Of a DNA stretch of 64,000 bases, positions 37,275 to 46,500 are shown piece after piece (position 1 is the stretch's first letter; each line of letters opens with the position of its first letter). The DNA comes from Homarus americanus (Eukaryota; Arthropoda; Malacostraca; Decapoda; Nephropidae), in NCBI RefSeq assembly GCF_018991925.1, contig NW_024737068.1, forward strand, positions 9,294,625 through 9,358,624, written 5' to 3'. A program made the position numbers and the translations under genes. The notes beneath the pieces were generated by a model. It was not told the DNA's origin. It searched no databases and saw only the letters and a list, made by a program, of their open reading frames with translations.

Positions 37275-37515
37275 CTAATCATCACTACATATAACATCAT
37301 CCATCATCATTACATATAACATCATCCATCATCACTACATATAACACTACCCATCATTACTACATATAACACCATCCATCATCACTACATATAACACCAT
37401 CCATCATCACTACATATAACACCATCCATCACCACTACATATAACACCATCCATCATCACTACATATAACACCATCCATCATCACTACATATAACACCAT
37501 CCATCGTCACTACAG
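37275..37515. repeat. 25-bp minisatellite
   Basis: About 10 units of ACTACATATAACACCATCC plus ATCATC. It adjoins the truncated 5' side of the Helitron remnant, separated by about 16 bp. Confidence 0.93.
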
Positions 37516-39538
37516 ATCGGTAAAGTAGTTTCCGAGATTCTCGTGCGGACACACAAACAAACAAACACACAGACATACTGGACTTTACCTCCCCTGTTGC
37601 CTTTAAAGATGTCTTTTGTTTTTTCTTCTCTTCTTTTTATTTTTTTATTTTTTTCAGTTCACTTCGGCGTTTGTCAGTATCTATGTGCTATCTCTATGTA
37701 CACTGCATTTTGCTATGAATAACGGATTTTATACATCCACTCAGTCCTTTAGAAACACAGAAAAATAAAATATACTTTCTTTGGGGCGGTAATAGAATGT
37801 CTTTACGGATAGTCAAGTGTGTTGATTTTATTTATTATTTTTATTTTAACTAGTATTTCCTTATACTTTCTTTACCTGTTCTCACCGACGACTATATCTC
37901 TTTGTGCTATCACTGTGTACCTGTACACTGTATCTCCCTGTGAATGGAGTATTGTAGGCACAGTTTCCGTCCATGAGAAAGCACACAAACAAAATAAAAT
38001 TTAAAGTCTCTGTGGCACCTACAACACGACTTGGTTTCAACTGACAGTGGTGCCTTTCCAGCTTGCTTGCGAATTTGTATTCACTTTAAGTTATTTACAA
38101 CCTCTTCTACGTTCACTGATGACACTATGAATTGATTTAACTAAAGGCACAGTACTACACTCCCTGGTTAGCCTTTATCACAGCCATGGCCACAAATCTG
38201 TAAAAAAGTAAATAAAATAAAAGTATTGTCATATGGCAATGATTTTGTGGTTGTAGGCCTCCTGACCTGGGCTGTACCCCCAACTCGGTGAAAATTGAGT
38301 TTTCAAAAATACAATCGTATCTAGCATTAGTAGCTATTATCTTTTGCAATTATATGTTTTGTTTTTTATTTTAGATATTTAAGAATGGGTGTTAGTAATT
38401 GTTGTGCACTTGTACACGTAATGCCTTAATTGTTTCTGCCTCTGGCTGTCATGAGTATGCTTATATTTTGCATGTAGAGTGTGTCCTTTTAAGTTGATGA
38501 TGTTCATGGTCTCTATAAATGGTTCTCACATTAGCTGCCTGAGCTGATAACAAATATGTAACAAGTAAATATAATTATTAGACAATAAAAGCAGCATAGT
38601 TATTCAATTTAATGTTATTGAGTACTGTAGAACATGTAGCACAGTTAGATAGAAATAAGGTGTTTTGTAGTATGTAAGACAATTTATGAATATGAATAAA
38701 ATACTTATAAAGAACACGATAAAAGTTCCTCTTCGATTAATCCTTTTATGCATAGACTATCCATGATACGTATATGATATGCGTATAAATCAAATCTATT
38801 GGCATAAATATGGTGTGACTGAAGATGAGGATGACTTGAGACTTGTAGAAATGTATTTTTTTCCCTGTGACCTAATTTCTGATCACAAAGAGGAAATCCG
38901 TCAACTTGATCCTAGGGGAATGCATCCCCCTAGGATCAAGGCTCTTGTGTACAATAATTAATGTACAAGAAATAAATCCGAAGGAAAATATTGAATAACA
39001 ACTATACACTGCATATCGTAGTTTTCGCTAAATATTCATTTTCTATCATAGTATATAGAACTCTGAACAGATAGAGAAAATTGTTCCCTCCTTAGGGGAG
39101 ACTTGCCACTAGATGGTGGGCCAACTGGGCCAATCGGAGGCCTCAAAGCAAGGTAAGGGAGACGAGCTTCCTCCTTCTGTATATACTGTACTTTCTTTGT
39201 GCTATATCCCCTGGCTTTCAAATCCGGCGCGGGGAAGGTGCACTAGAGCCGGCATCGCCTCACCTACCACAAGGTATTAGATCTCTTTCGGTAAGCAAAA
39301 GGTAGTGAAGAATTTCATCAAAGCCTTAAAAACTTATTTGGCAGAAATGTTCCGTAAAGACACTGTTTCGGTAAATCTGGTGAAACTGCACATAATTGTA
39401 AATAAATACTGGTTTCCTGACTTTGACCCACACACCCGACCAAAACTCGACTGAACAATTCATTTACACAGGGGGTTGGGATAATTGGTGCCTTTACAAT
39501 TGTTTGACTTGGTTTCCTTACTATCACACACACACACA
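37516..39538. other. AT-rich unique DNA, no gene recognised
   Basis: Mostly AT-rich. A 60-codon plus frame at 38779-38961 has a non-repetitive sequence but no family I know, and it overlaps a perfect 14-bp-arm hairpin at 38905-38940. A more GC-rich stretch at 39060-39300 contains no identifiable gene. A (CA)n/(CG)n run lies at 39526-39562. Confidence 0.45.
38905..38940. other. Perfect 14-bp-arm hairpin
   Basis: CTTGATCCTAGGGG at 38905-38918 and CCCCTAGGATCAAG at 38927-38940 are exact inverse complements separated by 8 bases. No U-run follows, and a role is unknown. Confidence 0.85.
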
Positions 39539-39564
39539 CACACGCACACACACGCGCGCACAGA

Positions 39565-41190
39565 CTACTACTACTACTACTTTGCTGTCACTCGGAATCT
39601 AGTATGACGATCATCCAGCTGTGATACAATGATATGAGTTATTAGGGATGTCACCTAGGTTGCACGTGTAGAGGGCTGCAACTAGTACGGGGGAGGGGGG
39701 TGCCGGTGGCAGCGTCTTTCTGGCGTTGTCGCGTGTCTGCCTCGGTTTGCAGTCGGGCTAACTCGAAAGTATTGACACCTTCTTGTGTGGTGCTCATCCA
39801 AGCGTTACGATGTGAAGTAATCGACTCCCAGGTGAGGGGGTCGTTTTGGTACTTTTTCAGGTTTGTCTTAAGGCTATCGTTATACCTTTTCAAATACCCG
39901 CCGGAGTTAAGTTTACTATTCGTTAGGTGACTGTAAAGTAGCTGCTTTGGCAGTCGACTGTTCTCCATGCGGGTAACATGCCCAGTCCAGCGTAGCTGTT
40001 CATGGATAATGGTAGCCTTGAGGCTCCTACAGTTGGTGTCAGCAATAATACTGGCATTTGTTCTCTTGTCTTCCCAGCAAACTCGGAGGATGGAACGTAG
40101 ACTACGTTGGTGAAAGTTTTCAAGTGCCTTGAGGTGCTTACTGTATATGACCCATGTCTCTGTCATATAGAAGGGTGGGACCACTGCTCGATATACATGT
40201 AGTTTAGCTCCCTACAGCTGAAGACACGGTTTCGGAGTTCGCCGAAGGCTTGAGATGTACAGCTGATCCGGTGCTGAATCTCTTCATCGATGTCTGTGGT
40301 GGTTGACTGGTGGGAGCCGAGATACCGAAAGTGGGAACATTAGAGAGGGTATTACCGTTAAGCTGGATGGATGGTGGAGGTGTGTCTGAGCCTGGGGCAG
40401 GTTGAAAGAGAATTAGAGTCTTACGTACACTCACCTCAAGGCCGAAGTGCACATTCGCATCTGCGTAGGTGTTTACGATTTCCTGTAGGTCGTGTTCAGT
40501 GTGAGCAACAAGAGTAAGATCGTCTGCATACTGAAGTTCTATAATGGAAGCTGCCGACACCTTTGTTCTTGCCTGAAGTCGTCTTTTGTTGAAAAGATCC
40601 CCTTCACCCGCTACTCGATGTCCACCCCGCCGGCTAAATTGGCACCGGCACGAGTAAGGAAGTCAGCCAAGAAAATGGAAACGAGAGTTGGTGCCAGTAC
40701 ACACCCTTGTTTAACCCGTTTGGATGGGAAAGAACTCAGACTGGGAGCCGTTGTGCAGGACACTGCCATTCATGCTGTCGTGGAGATACCTCACAATGAC
40801 GATGAATTTTGGTGGGCAGCCAAAACGGCTGAGGGTCCACCAGAGGGCTTCCCTGTTGACCGAGTAGAAGGCCTTGGTTAGGTCTATGATAGCCACATAC
40901 AGGTCACGACGCTGTTCTCTGCACTTTTCTTATATCTGGCGGGCAGCAAGATCATGTCAGTGGTGCCACATGATGGTCTAAAACAACATTGAGATTCTGG
41001 AAGGAATTTTTCCGCCTCAGGAAGGAGTCTGTTTAGGAGGACTCGGGCGATAATCTTGCCAGCTACAGAGAACAGCGATATCCCATGGTAGTTGCCACAG
41101 TAGGGTGTGTCATAGGAGGGAAGATCAGCTAAAACTAATGGCCCATCACTTTTTTGGTAGATTTTAGTGAATATAAACAGAAAATAATTT
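39565..41190 (-). pseudogene. LINE copy 2, reverse transcriptase to 3' tail (RTE-like)
   Basis: Reading the minus strand from about 41150 gives, in order, the RT finger motif CGNYHGISLFSVAGK, then FRPSCGTTDMILL (about 40960-40995), motif A IDLTKAFYSVNREALW (about 40845-40887; the first Asp is kept, but the usual AFD is AFY), GCVLAPTL, the catalytic YADD box (40519-40530), and the C-terminal region QLRWTGHVTRMENSRLPKQL (about 39970-40030) through GVNTFELARL. Multiple frameshifts separate these blocks. The endonuclease half is missing. The 3' end shares TATGACGATCATCCAGCT with copy 1 and ends in (AGT)n plus (GT)n. It is 5'-truncated next to the gene starting at 41386. The RTE-like clade is my inference. 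Confidence 0.85.
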
Positions 41191-41385
41191 CAGTTTCATT
41201 ATTTTGCAACCTTTTGCTAGGTAAATTTTAGCGTGAAATTTATCGAAAATCTAACGTACAGCTGCATTAGTGCATAACAATTAAATAGTGAACATTGCTT
41301 TCTGACTTCATTCTTTAACAACCCAACTAACAATATTTTTTTCTGTTTCAGATTCTGATGCATTTATAAGTTGATAATATTTGCG

Positions 41386-43488
41386 ATGGCTGCTTGTGTC
41401 AGGACGAGGAACCAAAAATCCAGCCATCTCAGTCACTATCTTGGGTCTGGGAGAGAGCTCCTGAAGTCGGAGTTGCCTACATTGAGAGATGCTTTGAGAT
41501 ACGGTGTTTTAATCAGGCAAATCAGTGAAAAGAACCAAAGAACTTACACAAACAAAGACATTGCCAGTGATATGACCAAAGCTGTCTTGGCACAGTACAC
41601 TCTGGCTAACGCTCAGTTCAAGCCTCCAGTCATAACAAGTCAGAAGAAGATTAGTGAGAGACTGCTAGCCAGTTGGGAAAAAAGGCAAGAGATATCTCTT
41701 GGGAGAGGAAAACTTGCAGTTAAGGACAGCTTGCCAAGCAACTGGACCAGTTATGACATAATTACTCTGTCCTGAGTTTGATGCGATCGTGATTTAAATC
41801 CGAGGCCCACATCTCCTGTATTTGCAAGCGTGAACTGAAGATTCCTGTGATCGAACTGGCATTTGTCAAAGCACAGAGAGAGAAGACTGGCAGTATAGGG
41901 GCTCTCATGATTTCTAGCCAAGATATTCCGGAGTCCAAGAGACAGGAGACTGCCACAGAGAGACAGAAGAGGAGAAGAGTTGCCGAGGAAAAGAGACTTG
42001 AGAAGGCCCAGGGTGAGGTAAAAAAGGCCGATGATTGGAACTCAAGCTGATTCAGAGTTTAATGACTTCCCCATGGCTGATCCGAGTGCTGATCAGGAGA
42101 ATGGTGACTTTGTCCCTAACCCAGAAAATAATGATCCCAAACCTTCCAGGCATAAGATTCGAAATAGGAAAGATATCCCGAGCATAGCTCTGGCCAGCAT
42201 GCGACACCACACTGGTCTCAGAGAAACTGCAGAGGTAGCAACAGCTGCCTGGATTGACGGTGGTTTGATAACACCTGATGATGTTCACCTGGTGATAGAT
42301 CATAACAAAGTAAGGAGAGCTCAGGAGAAACTTGTCAGTAACCTAGAAGAGGAGTTTGATAAGGGGATAAGAGAAAATGGAATCAATTGTTTGTTCTTTG
42401 ATGGGAGAAGGGATGACACTAAAGTGTTCATGAAAGTTGGAGATTCTGACAAGTTGTTCCCTGCCATGGTGAAGGAGGAACACTACTCCTGCTGCAGTGA
42501 ACCAGGAGGGAAGTATTTGTGGCATTTCACCCAGAGAAAGATGACATCAGGAAACCAGCTGAGATAGTGGCAGATAACATTGTGAACTGGCTCAGAGAGG
42601 AACGTAGACCAGACCCTGCAGGCCATTGGAGGGGACAGCACCAACACGAACACAGGGTGGCAAGGGGGGGTCATACAGTGGATAGAGCGGAAGATTGGGA
42701 GGAAGCTGGTCTGGATTGTTTGTGACCTCCACACCAACGAGTTGCCACTCAGACATCTGATCCAGGAGCTGGATGGCAAGACTCTTTCAAACAACAGATG
42801 GTCTGGTCCTCTTGGCAAGATGCTGGACTCTGCCACTGAGTTAGAAATAAATCCGAGCTTTGAAAAATCACAGTTGGCCCTCCACTCGTTGAGCTTGCAC
42901 ATACTGTCATTGACGACCTGAGTACTGACCAGTACTATGGTTACATGATTTGCAGTGCCATCAAAACTGGGGTCATGCCTGATAGACTTGCTTACCTGCA
43001 GATAGGTCCAGTCTCACATTCTAGGTGGCTCACAACGACTCTCAGGTTCTGCAGAATTTGGGTCGCTCATCATAAACTGAAAGGGAACCAGCTTCACAAC
43101 CTGAGACTTATTGTCCAATTCATCGTGAGTGTCTACTTGCCAAATTGGTTCAACACCAAGGTCAAGTCATCGTTCTCCGAAGGTCCGAGGCATGTTCTCT
43201 TCCAGCTTGAGCTCCTGAGGAGGCAGCCAAGGAAGGTTGTTCAGATTGTGGAGCAGACTGTGAGGAGATCTTCCTGGTATGCTAATCCCGAGGCAGTTCT
43301 GCAGACAATGCTCTGCAGTAAGGATGAGGAGGAGAGAAGAGTGGCAGTCAAAAAGATCTTGGATATGAGACTTATGAGAGGATCTGGGCATGACGAATCA
43401 GTTGGTGACGATTCCTTCAGGGTCAGGAAGACTCCTGAAACCGCATGTGGAGAGACAAGTACCTATTTGTTGCTTGAAATTTTTGTAT
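41386..43488 (+). pseudogene. Frameshifted gene of an unnamed multi-copy family, RNase-H/transposase-like
   Basis: Conserved-looking protein text runs through five frame changes (near 41776, 42030, 42525, 42610 and 42870). I take ATG 41386 (MAACVRTRNQ) as the start because a clean 3' splice site (TTTTTTTCTGTTTCAG) ends at about 41351, implying a lost upstream exon. Notable blocks are RHHTGLRETAEVATAAWIDG, LFFDGRRDDTK, EEHYSCCSEPGGKYLWHF, GGDSTNTNTGW, then GRKLVWIVCDLHTNELPLRH and WYANPEAVLQTMLCSKDEEE. I remember close relatives as high-copy unnamed proteins in arthropod genomes. The order DGR, GGDST, C-x2-H-x-NELPLRH resembles an RNase-H-fold transposase such as hAT, but this is inference. 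The C-terminus merges with the 2.3-kb inverted module at about 43437 and may be truncated there. If the frameshifts are read errors, the gene could be intact. Confidence 0.65.
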
Positions 43489-45741
43489 AGCCTAGGCATC
43501 TGTAATATATCTAGTGGCCATATTGACAAATTTAAAGCATTCACACATATATATACTTGTATTCATTGATTTACTGTAATAACATGGGGAGAGAGAATGA
43601 TGATAATTATAATCATTAATTTTTTATTATTTTCTTAACCATTTTATTTAATTATCGTCTTCCTTCTGTGCCCCTCCCCCTCAGTAAATAGCTAGCCCAT
43701 ATGCCTATGATTACTTAATTGCTATTACACTGATACTGGCAGCAAGATCATGAGGGAATAAATAATTATAAAGAGAGGAAGAAGAGGAATGTAAATAGTA
43801 CTAACAATATTTTTTGAATAATAAGAATAGGAATATCATAAAAATAATGATTACATGAGAAGTTCAAGTGGCTGATTGAAATATAGTGTGCCAGGGGATG
43901 AGAAAACCAGGATAGATGGCAAGAATATCTTCCAGTACAGAGGGGTGGTGTTACGACCCAAGGGTAGATCGTTACATAAACACAAATCACTTAAGTCTTT
44001 CAAATATATCAGTATTTATTATTTTATTCTTAATCCCAAGTTCTCCCAACAAAGGTCGAGTTAACAGGTCAAAACCTAAACAAGTCAATAAAAATATGAC
44101 CATTTACTAACTTATTCCTACCACCACATATGTGCACATAAAATAAAATAAATAACATTAATAATACAAGATGTTTGGAAGTGGCCGAGTAAGGACTGAA
44201 GGTCCAACAAGATCACACAAAATCAATATCAAGCAAACCAAATCTCAATAGTCAAATGCCACTCTCAAAACACCAGAGAGAGGGTATACTACTTAACTTA
44301 TGACAGTTGTGCCAAGACTGACTATCGATACACTGGTCAACAGCCAAAATGGTTCACATATGAGATCATGCTCACACAACTAATTTCATATTGCTGAATT
44401 CGAATCTGATATTTGTTTTGTTCTATCAGACCAGGTTTTATAAAAAAATCAATAGGTACAAATATTTAATATTCCATCATGTGTCGTGCAAAAGATGAGA
44501 TTATCTCATGTGACTGTGCTTTCATGACTAATTTCATATTAATGAATATTAATTGGATGTTTCATTCTACCATCAGACCTACTTTCTTAAAGAATACAAA
44601 AAATAGTAAATATAGTAACATTATCGCGTCATGCAAGATACAATTTTAAACCTATCACAGATAAGCTCATAAAAAATTTTACCAAAAAACATAAGTTCAA
44701 ATCCTTTATAATGACAAAATATGAAGTTCTAAAAGTGCTTCTGAACTTTACTCTTTCTCTGTAGTGATATGCACTCCATCTTCTAGCAGGTTACGCTGCT
44801 TTAGTCTGGATCCCAAAACTTCAGCCTTTTCTTTTGACAAGTTTAGGTCCCTGATGAGATCATGAAGCGCTTCTTGAGTAAATAGTTTAGGCCTGGTATT
44901 TTCAGAGTCATCCTGGTAGTCGTTTTCCATTGAGGTAGAGGTAGAATCGGAATCACTCAATTCTTGTTCAGTCGGTGGATTTGGGACTGGAAGTTCAGCA
45001 CTGTGCGGTACTGGTCGGATTGCAGAAGCAATATTGGGGTACTGTACCTTGCCTCGTGTCTTGATTTTTATTCCCTTAATATTTGTGAGACAGAAGTAGC
45101 AGTCACTACTGTGGTCTTTAGGTTCACGCCATATCATTGGTACAGCAAACGGCATTCCTGAACTTCGTTTACCACACATCCACTCGCTCAGGTGGTTAAC
45201 ACAAGACTTACAGGCTACATGAGGTGCCCATTTCTTGTCTTGGTCACCCAAATGACATTTGAAGTAACTTTTGTAGTTCAGTCGAACAGCTTTTGTGATT
45301 GGTTTCTTGAGGCTACCAGGAGTGAAGGCACCACATATGTAGCAAAAACTGTCAGCACCGTTCACACACTTGCGACGTTCCATGTTTTGTTAATTTCAGA
45401 GTAATTACAAATCATGCAGGTGTAGATATGCAATATCATGAATCAGCAAACTGAAACAAACAAAAAAGCACAAATCAGGACAAAATAATTGCATAAGTGG
45501 AGCCAATGAGCATATAAATTACTGTATGAATAGCATGGTACACTAAATATATAGATATGCTGGTTCTGGAAAACTGAGCCTGATACAGCTATACGAATGT
45601 CATAATTGAGTTCAGCACATACAATTACACTAGAATCAGACTGTTTTGATCCAGAACCATGAGAATTTTTTTTTATGTTGACCAGTGTTACCAGCCGGTC
45701 ACCGACTTCACCTTTCTCCCGCCAAATACTGACGTAACATA
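43437..45741 (-). mobile_element. 2.3-kb module, left copy of inverted pair
   Basis: Reverse-complement match to 46498-48803. Identity is near complete: I count five substitutions, all in the outer 720 bp (near 43478, 43877, 44024, 44043 and 44155), and none in the inner 1.6 kb. The inner end is at GACGTAACATA and the outer end at ACCGCATGTGG. The module contains the 211-codon ORF on the minus strand, its presumed promoter side toward the loop, and an outer 515 bp overlapping the end of the upstream plus-strand gene. A polypurine stretch AGAGGGGTGG precedes TGTTACGACCC at about 43942-43962, as in the 3' region of an LTR element. Confidence 0.9.
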
Positions 45742-45994
45742 TCCTGATTGGCCGAAACATAAACTTTATATAAATAACCCTACTGACATCAAGTCCACTT
45801 ATCTAACCTATATACAAACCTAATACAATCAAATATAAACATAATACACAATGTAATAAACAAAGTTAATACTTAAATAATAACTCAGTCAGTGTGGGCG
45901 AGTAACGAGCGAAACTGCTCCAGCCAAGCGCACACCATCCGAACCAAAGTATTTCATACCAAGAACAGAAACTTATGGCGGACACTCGTAACAG
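43952..45994 (+). mobile_element. Candidate long LTR (TGTTACGACCC ... ACTCGTAACA)
   Basis: Starts TGTTACGACCC after a polypurine tract and could end at ACTCGTAACA (45985-45994), giving 2.04 kb, or at GACGTAACA (45731-45739), giving 1.79 kb. The longer version would include a TATA-like CTTTATATAAATAA at about 45763-45776 near its 3' side, as expected for a promoter in an LTR. Both ends match the termini of the solo LTR at 49404-49990 (TGTTACGAACCCC and AACTCGTAACA). The 211-codon ORF would then lie antisense inside the LTR. This is an interpretation; no paired LTR or RT domain of the same element is in the window. Confidence 0.4.
44748..45383 (-). CDS. 211-aa zinc-binding protein of an unnamed repeat-borne family (copy 1)
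   Basis: An uninterrupted ORF from ATG (complement of 45381-45383) to TAA, opening MERRKCVNGADSF. Cys pairs at residues 14/17 (CYIC) and 58/61 (CKSC) look like a four-Cys zinc site similar in layout to ZAD domains, and a second cluster H91, C95, C98 (HSSDCYFC) may bind another zinc. Conserved-looking words include LGDQDKKWAPHV, VPMIWREPKDHSSDCYFC and IRPVPHSAELPVP. The C-terminal 80 residues are acidic and Ser-rich, then charged and helical. The sequence is identical to copy 2 at 46856-47491. I remember relatives as high-copy arthropod proteins without a named function. Integrity contrasts with the broken neighbours and suggests recent insertion or use. Function (DNA binding?) is inferred. 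Confidence 0.75.
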   Translation of the reverse strand: MERRKCVNGADSFCYICGAFTPGSLKKPITKAVRLNYKSYFKCHLGDQDKKWAPHVACKSCVNHLSEWMCGKRSSGMPFAVPMIWREPKDHSSDCYFCLTNIKGIKIKTRGKVQYPNIASAIRPVPHSAELPVPNPPTEQELSDSDSTSTSMENDYQDDSENTRPKLFTQEALHDLIRDLNLSKEKAEVLGSRLKQRNLLEDGVHITTEKE

Positions 45995-46497
45995 GTGGTC
46001 TCACCCGGGATTTACTGCACGCCAACGATGTCACATAATAAGCTCCGCCCGTGTGTTTGGGTAGAAATGGTTTATTTCGACTTTGATCACAGGCGTCGTC
46101 GAATTACCACTGGCTGTCCATGCATCCAGTCTCCGGCAATTTCCCGACGATCGGTATTAGTGTACAGACAAACAACAGGAAGGTAGATTTCCACAAGGTC
46201 ACAGGAACACACTTGTGCACTGTAGCCCTCTTTAATAGTTACTAATTCTCCACAACTCCGTTCACAGGGTAATGTCCTCACAGCTGGACTTCTCACTTCG
46301 AATAGATAGTCAGCACACTAACAGTGTACAATTCCTTTGTCTTTTCACTTTATATTGTTCACAACAATTCCACAATACTTGCACAACAACTATAAGCATA
46401 AGAGCATAAGAATGGAGGAAACTGCAGCGGGCCTATTGGCCCATGCTGGGCAGTCCCGTTTACACCCAACCCCTATTGATCATATATCCACCCAACC
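45742..46497. other. Loop between the inverted modules
   Basis: About 756 bp that is not shared between the arms. It includes AT-rich sequence with a TATA-like motif at 45763-45776, a CTCGTAACA word at 45986-45994, mixed unique DNA, and a repeat fragment from about 46396. No ORF of note. Confidence 0.6.
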
Positions 46498-46500
46498 TAT
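46396..46500. mobile_element. Fragment of a dispersed decapod repeat
   Basis: The text AAGAGCATAAGAATGGAGG, ACTGCAGCGGGCCTATTGGC and CCACCCAACCTATGTT resembles a dispersed repeat I remember as common in crayfish and lobster sequence. It is cut off exactly where the right-hand inverted module begins (46498). Identification is from memory only. Confidence 0.45.

Noticed and set aside
38779..38961. A 60-codon plus-strand frame with non-repetitive sequence
   Set aside because: Short, no recognisable domain, and it overlaps a perfect DNA palindrome. Not enough to call a gene.
45985..46020. A primer-binding site after CTCGTAACA (TGGTCTCACCCGGG)
   Set aside because: It starts with TGG as expected, but I could not match it to a plausible tRNA 3' end. 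It is left as a possibility only.
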